Source: Phycisphaeraceae bacterium (lineage in GTDB: Bacteria; Planctomycetota; Phycisphaerae; Phycisphaerales; UBA1924). Taken from it: DNA of 64,000 nucleotides. The notes beneath the pieces were generated by a model. The model made no database searches. It saw nothing but the letters and a program-made list of their open reading frames with translations, and had not been told where the DNA came from. A program made the position numbers and the translations under genes. The stretch's first letter is position 1; each line of letters starts with the position of its first letter. Below, piece by piece: positions 7,890-15,976 of the stretch. The stretch spans positions 2,430,001 to 2,494,000 of the forward strand of contig CP054186.1 in assembly GCA_015200025.1 (NCBI GenBank). Direction: 5' to 3'.

Positions 7890-8806
7890 GAACCAGTCCG
7901 ACATCGCGCGCATTGCAGGCCGGGCTCAAGGCGCGCAAGCCCGCCCGGGATGGGCTGCGCCTCTACACCGCCCCGCCGATGTTCGAGTCCGTGTCGCTGG
8001 GCGGGTTCTACCGGGGGACGGGGGGGCGGTCCGCGTTCCTGATGCTCTCCGGACCCTCGCTCAAGCAGGTCGACCTGTCGCTGCTCGACGCCCGCGGCAT
8101 CGTCACGATGGCCGTCAACAACGCCTGGTCCGTGCGGCGTCCGACGCTCTGGACCTGCGTTGATGACCCCGGGCGCTTCATCGACGTGGGCTGGAAGGAC
8201 CCGGGCATCCTGAAGTTCGTGCCGACCTGCATGTGGGACAAGCGGCTGAAGGTCATGAACCCCGACGGCACGCTACGGAACAGCGCGTTCAAGGTCCACC
8301 AGATGCCGGGCGTGCTGTTCTTCCGCCGCAGCGACCACTTCGACCACGAGCGATTCCTCACCGGGGACACGGTCTCATGGGGCAACGACGCGAAGAACCC
8401 CGACTCGCTGGGCATCACCGGCAAGCGCTCGGTCATGCTCGTCGCGCTGCGGCTGCTGCACCACCTCGGATTCTCGACGGTGTACCTGCTCGGCTGCGAC
8501 TTCAAGATGGACGCGGAGCGCAAGTACGCATTCGACGAGCACCGGGCGCAGAACGCGATCCGGCACAACAACGTGCTGTATGACTCGCTGTCGCGCCGGT
8601 TCGAGGCCCTCAGGCCGCACTTCGAGAAGCACCGCTTCCGCGTGGTCAACTGCTCGCCGGGCAGCGCCCTGGAGGTCTTCGAGAAGATGGCCTTCGAGGA
8701 CGCGGTGAAGGCAGCCGCTTCCGAGTGCGGCAAGCCGATCCGCACCGACGGGTGGTACGAGCCCAACCCCAAGACGAGCGCCCCGCCACAGGAGGCCGCA
8801 CGATGA
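7886..8806 (+). CDS. MAF/DUF115-like protein (6-hydroxymethylpterin pyrophosphokinase-like fold)
   Basis: 306 residues from GTG 7886 (GTGA overlap); GTG 7874 is an in-frame alternative. The signature is GGRSAFLMLSGPSLKQVDLS, then GIVTMAVNNAWSVRRPTLWTC and the DDPGRF segment. This G.S...GPSL..dl..l...g..t..vN pattern is that of the MAF_flag10/DUF115 family, linked in other bacteria to flagellin glycosylation. A later YLLGCDFKMD block is also typical. Its neighbours are a methyltransferase and two glycosyltransferases, so a sugar-related role is plausible. The assignment rests on motif recognition. Confidence 0.7.
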   Translation: MRTSPTSRALQAGLKARKPARDGLRLYTAPPMFESVSLGGFYRGTGGRSAFLMLSGPSLKQVDLSLLDARGIVTMAVNNAWSVRRPTLWTCVDDPGRFIDVGWKDPGILKFVPTCMWDKRLKVMNPDGTLRNSAFKVHQMPGVLFFRRSDHFDHERFLTGDTVSWGNDAKNPDSLGITGKRSVMLVALRLLHHLGFSTVYLLGCDFKMDAERKYAFDEHRAQNAIRHNNVLYDSLSRRFEALRPHFEKHRFRVVNCSPGSALEVFEKMAFEDAVKAAASECGKPIRTDGWYEPNPKTSAPPQEAAR

Positions 8807-10365
8807 GCGACGGCCCCACGCGGTACTACCTCTACATCCCCGTCTGGGCGACGGGACGCGCTCCCCAGGGCGGCGGGTCGAGCAACTACTCGACGCCGTC
8901 AGGGTCGACCCCGGAGAGCACGTACTCGACCCCGACCAGCACGCCGAGCATGCCCGCGAGCTACTCGACGACCGGCGACGTGATCTACACGACCGGGCCG
9001 GGCGGCACGCCCACGCTCACGTTCTACACCACCGGCGCGTTCACGAGCAACACGCCGGGGACGACGCACACGCCGTCGAGCAGTGGCCCGATGTCATCCA
9101 GCGGCATGACCACCGACTCGTCGCAGACGCCGACGAGTTCGCAGACGCCTTCGAGCACGGGCTCGTCTGGCATGAGCAGTTCCGGCGGTGGCAGTTCATC
9201 TGGCGCATCGAGCGGCATGTCCTCGGGCGCGAGTTCGGGCGCATCGTCGGGCATGTCGTCGGGCGGCAGTTCCGGTATGTCCTCGGGCGCATCGTCGGGC
9301 ATGTCGTCGGGCGGCAGTTCCGGTATGTCCTCGGGCGGGTCGTCGGGCGGGTCGTCGGGCGGGTCGTCCGGCGGCGGATCGTCCGGAGGCGGGTCGTCGG
9401 GCGGCGGCGGATCCAGCGGCGGCGGCAGCGGCCCCGGCGGGTCGGGTCCAGGCGGGTCCGGGCCTGGCGGCTCGGGGCCGGGTGGTTCTGGCCCGGGCGG
9501 GAGCGGTCCCGGCGGCTCCGGCCCCGGGTCCAACTGCGTCCTCGCGGGCACGCCGGTGGTGCTCGCCGACGGTACGACCAAGCCGGTCGAGGCGCTCCGG
9601 CCGGGCGACCGTGTCGCGGCGCTCGACGTGGCGGGCCTGGACCGCGATGTGCCGTGGCGAGCCCAGTACCAGTGGCTCCGTCCCTGGGCCGAAGCGGCGC
9701 TCACGCCCGTCACCGGCACCGTCGGCAGCGTGAAGCTCGGCGCGCACGACGGGTTCGTCACCATCAACGGACGCCTGCGCCTCACGCCCGAGCACCCGGT
9801 CCTGCTCAAGCGCAACGAGGAGATCGGCTTCGCGTCGGCGGAGTTCGTGCAGGCCGGCGATGCGCTCGTGCGTCAGGACCTGAGCGAGGAGCTGGTCGAC
9901 ACGGTGGAGCGATCGGGCGACCGCGTGACGACCGTGGCCGTGCACGTGCCCGGGCTCAACGTGTTCCTGGCTGGCGGCGTGTGGATTCACAACGACATGC
10001 CCGCCACCCAGCAGAGCGGGTCCGGATCGTCGTCGGGTTCGGGGTCGAGTTCAGGCTCCGGGTCCGGGTCGTCGAGCGGGAGCGGTTCCGGCAGCGGAAA
10101 GTCCAGCGGCTCGTCCATGTCAAGCTCGGGGTCCAGTTCTGGGTCCAGTTCCGGCAGTTCGTCAGGCTCATCGAGCGGCAGCGACAGCGGCTCCGGCCCG
10201 CCCGGTTCCGGCTCGGGCTCCGGAAGCGCCCAGCAGTCAGTGGCGCTCGGCGAGGGCGCATCGTCCTTCATCGAGGGTGGCATGGAAGGCGTGCCTCCGG
10301 CGAAGTGGCAGCAGAGCGGCGTGGGCAGTCTCAGTAGCGGCATCGAAGAGGAGGCAAAGGCGTGA
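8803..10365 (+). CDS. Ser/Gly-rich protein with embedded Hint (bacterial intein-like) domain
   Basis: 520 residues from ATG 8803. Residues 1-30 are ordinary (TRYYLYIPVW). Residues about 30-243 are Ser/Thr/Gly/Pro-rich and turn into SSGMSSGASSGG-type then GPGGSGPGGSG-type repeats. A Hint domain spans about 245-397: it starts at Cys245 (NCVLAGTPVVLADGTTKPVE), contains LRPGDRVAALD and RLRLTPEHPVLL (block B T-x-x-H), and ends FLAGGVWIHND with His396-Asn397. Another Ser/Gly tract follows (about 405-490). Cys at the start and terminal His-Asn are the residues needed for autoproteolysis or splicing. The next residue is Asp, not Cys/Ser/Thr, as in bacterial intein-like domains that mainly cleave. It is flanked by glycosylation-type genes. 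Confidence 0.85.
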   Translation: MSDGPTRYYLYIPVWATGRAPQGGGSSNYSTPSGSTPESTYSTPTSTPSMPASYSTTGDVIYTTGPGGTPTLTFYTTGAFTSNTPGTTHTPSSSGPMSSSGMTTDSSQTPTSSQTPSSTGSSGMSSSGGGSSSGASSGMSSGASSGASSGMSSGGSSGMSSGASSGMSSGGSSGMSSGGSSGGSSGGSSGGGSSGGGSSGGGGSSGGGSGPGGSGPGGSGPGGSGPGGSGPGGSGPGGSGPGSNCVLAGTPVVLADGTTKPVEALRPGDRVAALDVAGLDRDVPWRAQYQWLRPWAEAALTPVTGTVGSVKLGAHDGFVTINGRLRLTPEHPVLLKRNEEIGFASAEFVQAGDALVRQDLSEELVDTVERSGDRVTTVAVHVPGLNVFLAGGVWIHNDMPATQQSGSGSSSGSGSSSGSGSGSSSGSGSGSGKSSGSSMSSSGSSSGSSSGSSSGSSSGSDSGSGPPGSGSGSGSAQQSVALGEGASSFIEGGMEGVPPAKWQQSGVGSLSSGIEEEAKA

Positions 10366-10985
10366 TTCCGAAGGTCATCTACACAGCGGACCTCAGCGAG
10401 ACTCCCGACAAGCAGCGTCTCACGGCCTGGCGGCACGCGTGGCAGACCATGCACCCCGAGTGGGACGTGGTGACGCTCACGCTGGACACCAAGCCGCCGA
10501 TCCTGAACTACGACCAGTGGCAGCAGACCTTTGGGCTCAGCGAGCCCGCAGCCTCGGCGGCACGGCTGAATCTGCTCCGCTACGAAGTGCTGGCCCGCGA
10601 GGGCGGAGTGTTTGTCGATCCCGATCGCCTGCCGCTGCGCCCGCTCGATGAACTCATCGCCGGGGTCGGCGCGTTCTGTTCCACGATCGCCAGCCACGGC
10701 GCGAGCAGGCCGCACATGCTCTCGCCGTCGGTGCTCGGCGCGACGCGGAACCACCCGATGCTGTGGCATGCGATACGTGACCTGCCGCACTCGGTGTTGG
10801 TGTATCGCGGCGTGTGGGACCAGAGCGGGCCGGGGTTCCTCACCCGCGTCGTCCGCGACCACGGTCACTTCCGCGACGTGGTGCCCTTCCACTGGGCGAT
10901 CTTCGAGCAGGGCGAAGAAGCCGCCACGGCCCACGGCGGCGCGTTCGCGTTCGTGCAGGCCAAGCCCGCGGCGGTGGTGGCGTGA
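10362..10985 (+). CDS. DXD-type glycosyltransferase (sugar-binding region family)
   Basis: 207 residues from GTG 10362 (GTGA overlap with the Hint protein). MIPKVIYTADLSETPDKQR, WRHAWQTMHPEWDVVTLTLD and LNLLRYEVLAREGGVFVDPDRLPLRPLDEL follow the Gly_transf_sug pattern seen in OCH1-like mannosyltransferases and bacterial capsule or toxin relatives. The DPD triplet is the metal/nucleotide-sugar binding DXD motif. It has no membrane segment. It pairs with the next gene, which has the same fold, suggesting gene duplication and a shared acceptor. The donor and acceptor cannot be read from sequence. Confidence 0.8.
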   Translation: MIPKVIYTADLSETPDKQRLTAWRHAWQTMHPEWDVVTLTLDTKPPILNYDQWQQTFGLSEPAASAARLNLLRYEVLAREGGVFVDPDRLPLRPLDELIAGVGAFCSTIASHGASRPHMLSPSVLGATRNHPMLWHAIRDLPHSVLVYRGVWDQSGPGFLTRVVRDHGHFRDVVPFHWAIFEQGEEAATAHGGAFAFVQAKPAAVVA

Positions 10986-11686
10986 GCACGCCCACACGCA
11001 CCACCTCAATCCCGCGTGTCCTGCACCAGATCTGGCTGGGCAAGGGCGAGATGCCGCTCAACCAGCGTCGCTGGCGTCGCCGCTTCGCCGAGATGAACCC
11101 GCACTGGGAGATGCGGCTGTGGACCGACGACAACCTGCCGCCGATCCTCAACCGCAACGCCTGGGATGCCTGCGGCAACGTCGGCGGCACGCCCGGCTGC
11201 GTGATGCGCTCGGATATCCTGCGGCTGGAGATCTTGGCCCGGTTCGGAGGGGTCTACCTCGACACCGACGTGAAGCCGGTACGGCCGCTGGATGAGATGT
11301 GCCCGCCCGAGGTGGCTGCGTGGGCCGCGTGCGAGCAGCTCGACATCGTGACAAACGCCGCGATGGGCTTCCCGCCCAACCACCCGGCGATGTGGCACAT
11401 GGTGGCGATGGTCGAGGAGTCGTTCTTCGAGCGGCGGTACGTCGGTGATCAAGCCGGTCCGGGCCTGATCGCACGGGTGGTCACGCAGTACGACGATGTG
11501 ACGCTGTACCCACCGGCATACTTCCACCCGACGGTCGGAGAGTCGAAGTCCAATCCTCACACGAAGCACTTCCTCTTGAGCGAACATCTCTTTGCGGGGA
11601 CGTGGGTGGAAGAGAACCGTCCGCGACATGATCGCCTTTGGATGGCGAACGCGGTCAATGAACAGCGTGCACCGCCGTCGCATTGA
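10982..11686 (+). CDS. DXD-type glycosyltransferase, paralogue of the preceding gene
   Basis: 234 residues from GTG 10982 (GTGA overlap). It has the family's N-terminal IPRVLHQIWLGKGEMPLNQR motif, NPHWEMRLWTDDNLPP, and the catalytic RSDILRLEILARFGGVYLDTD with a DTD metal site. The C-terminal half has the usual ...FGFPPNHP-like AAMGFPPNHPAMW and GPGLIARVV blocks. It closes the phage-side operon. Its last 32 bases overlap the 3' end of a gene on the opposite strand, so the boundary between phage-like DNA and the efflux island is a tail-to-tail overlap. Confidence 0.85.
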   Translation: MSTPTRTTSIPRVLHQIWLGKGEMPLNQRRWRRRFAEMNPHWEMRLWTDDNLPPILNRNAWDACGNVGGTPGCVMRSDILRLEILARFGGVYLDTDVKPVRPLDEMCPPEVAAWAACEQLDIVTNAAMGFPPNHPAMWHMVAMVEESFFERRYVGDQAGPGLIARVVTQYDDVTLYPPAYFHPTVGESKSNPHTKHFLLSEHLFAGTWVEENRPRHDRLWMANAVNEQRAPPSH

Positions 11687-12635
11687 TGACCACCGCCTTG
11701 CCGTCGGCCGAGGCGACTTTGCCCACCACAACCAGTTCCGACAACTCCTTCATCCCGCGGCGGCCCTTCATGTCGGTGCGGAGGATCTGGCCCTTGGCGT
11801 CCACGACCTGCACGGTGACGGAGTTGGCGAGGATGTCCTCCTTGGTCTCGCAGCAATAGTCCCAGGGCTTGGAGCACTTGTCGTCCGGGTTCTCGTTGCA
11901 GGCCTTGAGCCCTCGGCCCATGAGCGTGAAGACGGCGCGGCCCGCAACGAACGGCTCCTTGCTCCCGCCGACGCGGCCGCGGAGCACGACCTCGTCACCG
12001 GCCTTGAGTGTCCCCTCACCCCCGGCCCTGCGGGCCTCCGAGACGTCCTTGGCGTTCTCCGGCGGCTTCTCGACGAAAAAGCCGGTCGGCAGCGGGGCCT
12101 TTGGAACATGCATCGAGACTGCGGCGAGCACCAGCGCGTCGGTCCCGTTGGCGGTTTCGACCTTGCCGGTCACAAACACCTCCGCGCCCGGCTTGAGCCC
12201 GTGCTGGCCGTTCAGCCCGGCCCGAAGCGGCCTGCCGCCAGCGTCCACGATCTGTACCGTCGCACGCCCTTGGGCCGGGATGTCGCACGCGGTGTCGGGC
12301 AGCGTGTCCGAGGGCGGACAGCATCCCTTGCGGGTCGACTCGTCCACCAGCGTGAACATCGCGCGGTTCTCGACGAAGGCGTCCTTCGACATCGCCACGT
12401 TCCCGCGCACCGTGATGGTCTGGCCCACCTTGGCCGACTTCATCGCGGCGGTGATCTCCAGCGCGTCGGCGGGCAGTTCCGGCTTGAGCATCGTCTTCAC
12501 GTCCGCCACGCTCTTGATCTGCGCCATCGCCGCCGTCGGCGTCAGCACGCCGAGCCCCGCCGCACCGGCGATCAGCATCGCCGCCACGGCCATCGCCTTG
12601 ATCGCCCCCGTCGTCCGCATCGTCGCCGTCTTCAT
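11655..12635 (-). CDS. Exported Cys-containing protein with two repeated OB-like domains
   Basis: 326 residues. ATG at 12635 has AAGGAG just upstream and starts a signal peptide (MKTATMRTTGAIKAMAVAAMLIAGAAGLG...AMAQ). The mature part holds two similar units of about 120 residues. Each has a GQTITVRGNV/DEVVLRGRVG strand, a KDAFVENRAMFTLVDES/KEPFVAGRAVFTLMGRG segment, a Cys-rich loop (GCCPPSD...ACDIP; CNENPDDKCSKPWDYCC), then VQIVDA/VQVVDA and a closing strand. This is an internal duplication of an OB-like fold with metal- or disulfide-capable Cys. Downstream of an ABC efflux set, a periplasmic metal-sensing or chaperone role is possible. No characterised family is recognised. Confidence 0.75.
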   Translation of the reverse strand: MKTATMRTTGAIKAMAVAAMLIAGAAGLGVLTPTAAMAQIKSVADVKTMLKPELPADALEITAAMKSAKVGQTITVRGNVAMSKDAFVENRAMFTLVDESTRKGCCPPSDTLPDTACDIPAQGRATVQIVDAGGRPLRAGLNGQHGLKPGAEVFVTGKVETANGTDALVLAAVSMHVPKAPLPTGFFVEKPPENAKDVSEARRAGGEGTLKAGDEVVLRGRVGGSKEPFVAGRAVFTLMGRGLKACNENPDDKCSKPWDYCCETKEDILANSVTVQVVDAKGQILRTDMKGRRGMKELSELVVVGKVASADGKAVVINATAVHAVH

Positions 12636-12710
12636 GTCGAAACTCCTTGTGAACACCGTTGCAATCATCTCGCCGCGCGGCACGCGCCGCGGCGGCGTGT
12701 CAGGTCATCA

Positions 12711-13961
12711 CTACACCGCCTTGAGGGCGACGGGGATCGTCGGCCTCAGGCATCGAATCGCCGGCGGGAGCGCGCCCACGACGCCCAGGGCCAGGCCCGT
12801 CAGCAGCCCCAGCCCGATCACCGCCTCGTCGATGCGCAGCCCGAACGCCCCCATCGAGAACCGCACCGCCACGCCGTCGAGCAGGAAGACGCCCACCGCG
12901 CACGCGAGCAGGCCGCCCGCCGCCGTCGCCAGCGTCGATTCCTGGATCATCGACCAGACGATCGCCAGCCGCCGGTAGCCGATGGATTGCAGCGTCCCGA
13001 GTTCGCGGATGCGCGAGGCGAACGCGGCGTACATCGTGTTGAGCCCGCCGAAGAGCCCGCCCACGGCGATCAGCCCCGCCGTCACCCACGCGACGATCTT
13101 GATCGGCCCGAAGAAGGCGGCGAGCTTGCCGTAGTACTCGCGCTCGGTCATCGGCACCAGTTCCAGGTCGGGCCGGGTCTTGGTGAAGGCCGCCACGTCG
13201 CCGAACTCCGCGCCCTGGCCCGTCGCCTCGTTGTACGGGTCGAGCGTCATGACGACGCACGAGATGGTCTCGCGCTTGGTCGCGGTCATCAGGTCCGCCA
13301 GCGGCAGCCACACCTCGGCCTCGACGACCGTCCCCGGCGCGCTGAAGCGCCCGACGATGGTCCACGGCCTCCCATCGATGACCAGCGCCGTGCCGATCGC
13401 CACGTCGCGCTCGGCGACCCCCAGCACCGTCCCCGCCATGCGACCCACCAAAACCTCATCCGCGCCCGACTGGGGCCAGCGTCCCTCGGTCAGCGACACC
13501 AACTCGTGGACCAGCGCCGCCGCGGGCGTGACACCGCGCAGCATGACCTGCCGCCCCCCCGCCCCCCCCGCCCCCCTCGTCCCTGTGCGCGTGCCGCTCT
13601 CACCCGTCGATGTCCCGCCCGCCCCCGCCGCACCCACGCCCACCGGCAGCATCACGTGCACCTCGGGCGAGACGTACGCCACACCCGCCCGCGTGCGGAT
13701 GCCCGGCACGCTGGCCGCGAGCACCCCCGGCGTCGCGGCGGGGATCTCCGAGCGCTCCACGCTCTCCTCGCTCCCCGCGCCCAGCAGGATGACGTTGTGC
13801 TCCCCGCCGGTGGCCCGCAGGGCCGCGCTCATGCCGCGCACGAACCCGCCCGCGACCAAAATGAGCAGCACCACCATCGCCGCCCCGGCGACGGAAAGAA
13901 ACAGCCGCGAGGGCGATCGCCCCAGGTTGCGGACGGCATAGGCAAAGGGAAGAAGTCGCAT
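12711..13961 (-). CDS. ABC transporter permease, FtsX/MacB type
   Basis: 416 residues. ATG at 13961 begins MRLLPFAYAVRNLGRSPSRLF, the usual MacB/FtsX N-terminus, followed by a first membrane helix (LFLSVAGAAMVVLLILVAGGF). A large periplasmic domain follows, with an Ala/Gly/Thr-rich low-complexity loop near residues 125-150. Three C-terminal helices have the FtsX core motif (FGGLNTMYAAFASRIRELGTLQSIGYRR). It lies 11 bases downstream of the second permease gene. The two permeases likely form a heterodimer driven by the ATPase encoded upstream. Confidence 0.85.
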   Translation of the reverse strand: MRLLPFAYAVRNLGRSPSRLFLSVAGAAMVVLLILVAGGFVRGMSAALRATGGEHNVILLGAGSEESVERSEIPAATPGVLAASVPGIRTRAGVAYVSPEVHVMLPVGVGAAGAGGTSTGESGTRTGTRGAGGAGGRQVMLRGVTPAAALVHELVSLTEGRWPQSGADEVLVGRMAGTVLGVAERDVAIGTALVIDGRPWTIVGRFSAPGTVVEAEVWLPLADLMTATKRETISCVVMTLDPYNEATGQGAEFGDVAAFTKTRPDLELVPMTEREYYGKLAAFFGPIKIVAWVTAGLIAVGGLFGGLNTMYAAFASRIRELGTLQSIGYRRLAIVWSMIQESTLATAAGGLLACAVGVFLLDGVAVRFSMGAFGLRIDEAVIGLGLLTGLALGVVGALPPAIRCLRPTIPVALKAV

Positions 13962-13972
13962 GGAGTCCTTTC

Positions 13973-15157
13973 TCACACCGCCCGGAAGCAACTGGCGATC
14001 TCGCGCCGTCCCGCCCGCCACGCGGGCACCAGGCCAGCCACGATCCCCACGCCCGCGGAGATGACCAGGCCCCAGGCCAGCACCGACCACGACGCGCTCA
14101 CGCTGATCGACAGGCCCTCCTGCGAGAGCGAGAAGTTGCCGAAGTGGACCACCGACAGGGCGATGCCCGTGCCCAGCGCGCCCCCCAGGAGCCCGATGAG
14201 CATCCCCTCGCTGACGATCAGCCGGGCGATGAGCCCGGAGCGGAACCCCAGCGTCTGCAAGACCGCGTGCTCCTTGATCCGGTCCTGCACGCTCAGCACG
14301 ATCGCGTTGGCCACCAGCGCGAGCACCGCCGCCAGGCACCCCCAGCCCAGCCACCGCGTGAACTTCACGATCTCCACGATGTCGGCCCCGGCCTGCGCAA
14401 CGAAGGCCTTCTCCGGGCTGGTCATCGTCGGGTCGGCCTCGGCGGCGAACTCGGCGTCGATCGCCTCGGCCACCTGCTCCATCTTCGCCGGGTCGTCGAC
14501 GCGGACGGTGAACTGCGTGACGCTGCCCAGGCCGCCGCCCTTGCCGGCGGCCTGCTGGAGGAAGTCGAGGTGGACATAGGCGACGTTCTGGTCCTGCGGC
14601 TCGGGGGAGCGGATGATCCCCGCGACGGTGACGGTGATGCCCGAGGCGTCGAAGGACTGGCCCACCCGGAAGCCGCGCCGGGCCGCGAGCGTCTCGCCCA
14701 CCAGGGCCGAGTCGGAGCGCTTCTCCCAGTCGGCGACTGACCCCGAGATGAGTTGCCACTTGCCCGCCCAGCCCGTGGGCCCCACCCCGCCGCCCTGCGG
14801 CCCGACCAAGTCCTCGCGGGGCACGCCCCGGAACGTGACCACGTCCAGCGACGCCCGGCAGTTGTTGACCACGATCTTGACCGGCACCGCCGAGACGACG
14901 CCCGGGATCTTCTCGATCCGGTCCACGTAGAACTGCGGCAAGCGGCTGGCGGCGGGGCAGAAACGGTTCGCGCGGTAGACCACCAGCGTGGTGTCATCCG
15001 CCGCGGCTTGCGTGGACTGCCGCACGCCTTCTTGCAGCGTCTGCACGGCGATGAACAGGAACATGGCGATGGCGACGCCGCAGAGCGTGAGCACGCTGCG
15101 GACGCGGTGCCGCCAGAGCTGCTTGAAGACGACGGGCATGAACTTGGGCGCGATCAT
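13973..15157 (-). CDS. ABC transporter permease, FtsX/MacB type (second subunit)
   Basis: 394 residues. The N-terminal FKQLWRHRVRSVLTLCGVAIAMFLFIAVQ is the FtsX first helix. A periplasmic MacB-PCD-like domain (about 50-265) contains FRGVPREDLV and WQLISGSVADW, and DALVGETLAARRGFRVGQSF-type blocks. Three membrane helices close the protein, with LSVQDRIKEHAVLQTLGFRSGLIARLIVSEG as the cytoplasmic coupling region. The gene lies 3 bases from the ATPase gene and 11 from the other permease, so the three are one transcription unit. Confidence 0.88.
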   Translation of the reverse strand: MIAPKFMPVVFKQLWRHRVRSVLTLCGVAIAMFLFIAVQTLQEGVRQSTQAAADDTTLVVYRANRFCPAASRLPQFYVDRIEKIPGVVSAVPVKIVVNNCRASLDVVTFRGVPREDLVGPQGGGVGPTGWAGKWQLISGSVADWEKRSDSALVGETLAARRGFRVGQSFDASGITVTVAGIIRSPEPQDQNVAYVHLDFLQQAAGKGGGLGSVTQFTVRVDDPAKMEQVAEAIDAEFAAEADPTMTSPEKAFVAQAGADIVEIVKFTRWLGWGCLAAVLALVANAIVLSVQDRIKEHAVLQTLGFRSGLIARLIVSEGMLIGLLGGALGTGIALSVVHFGNFSLSQEGLSISVSASWSVLAWGLVISAGVGIVAGLVPAWRAGRREIASCFRAV

Positions 15158-15160
15158 GGT

Positions 15161-15922
15161 TCAGGCCTCCTGGGGAACGAGGGCCGCGCGGCGGGCGGCG
15201 AGGTGTTCTGCTTCGACCAGACGGCCCTTCTCCAGGTGCAGCGTCCGCTTGGCGTAGGCCGCGCTCTTGGCGTCGTGGGTCACGATGATGAGGGTCTTGC
15301 CCAGGTCCTCGCAGAGCCGGACCATGAGCTCCATGATGGCCTTGGCCGAATCCTGGTCGAGGTCGCCGGTCGGCTCGTCGCCCACGATGATGGTGGGGTC
15401 GGTCACGATGGCCCGCGCGATGGCGACGCGCTGCTCCTGCCCGCCCGAGAGTTGCCGCGGGTAGTGGTCGTGGCGGTCGGCGATCCCGACCAGCTGCATG
15501 GCGGTCTGCACCTTCTCGTGCCGGTCCTTGGCGGACATGCTGTGCAGCAGCAGGGGGAGCTCGACGTTCTCGTAGGCGGTGAGCACGGGCACGAGGTTGT
15601 AGAGCTGGAAGACGTAGCCCACGTTCACGCTCCGCCAGTCGGCGAGCCTGGACCGCGAGAGCGTGGCGATGTCGGTGCCGCCTATGACCAGCTGCCCGCC
15701 GCTGGGACGGTCGATCCCGGCGATGAGGTTCAGGAGCGTGGTCTTGCCGCTGCCCGAGGGGCCCATGAGCGCGAGGAAGTCGCCCGCGGGCACGTCGAGA
15801 TCGAGCTCCTGCAAGGGGGTGATGGTGTTATCGCCCTTCTTGTAGGTCTTGGTGAGCCGGCGGCACTGGATGAGCGGCGGGCCGGAATCGGAGCTGAGTG
15901 CGTGCGTGTGGTTGGTCGTCAT
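15161..15922 (-). CDS. ABC transporter ATP-binding protein (MacB/LolD class)
   Basis: 253 residues from ATG 15922; an in-frame GTG at 15970 would add 16 residues with no conserved features. Walker A GPSGSGKT is at 54-61, the Q-loop at FQLYNLVP (about 105-112), signature LSGGQEQRVAIARA at 158-171, Walker B TIIVGDEPTGD with Asp182/Glu183, and the H-loop IVTHD. VFQLYNLVPVLTAYENVELPL is characteristic of the MacB/LolD family that couples to FtsX-type permeases. It powers the two permeases encoded immediately downstream. Confidence 0.93.
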   Translation of the reverse strand: MTTNHTHALSSDSGPPLIQCRRLTKTYKKGDNTITPLQELDLDVPAGDFLALMGPSGSGKTTLLNLIAGIDRPSGGQLVIGGTDIATLSRSRLADWRSVNVGYVFQLYNLVPVLTAYENVELPLLLHSMSAKDRHEKVQTAMQLVGIADRHDHYPRQLSGGQEQRVAIARAIVTDPTIIVGDEPTGDLDQDSAKAIMELMVRLCEDLGKTLIIVTHDAKSAAYAKRTLHLEKGRLVEAEHLAARRAALVPQEA

Positions 15923-15976
15923 GGCGTTGCTCGTTGATGCCGCGTGCTTGTCACGGCGATGGGCGGACACTGGGCG

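Noticed and set aside
8803..10365. Classic intein with homing endonuclease
   Set aside because: The Hint region is only about 150 residues with no LAGLIDADG or HNH endonuclease, and the +1 residue is Asp, so it is called intein-like instead.
11592..14579. Plus-strand open frame of 995 codons opposite the ABC permeases
   Set aside because: Arg/His-rich antisense shadow; the minus-strand genes have clear permease and ATPase motifs.
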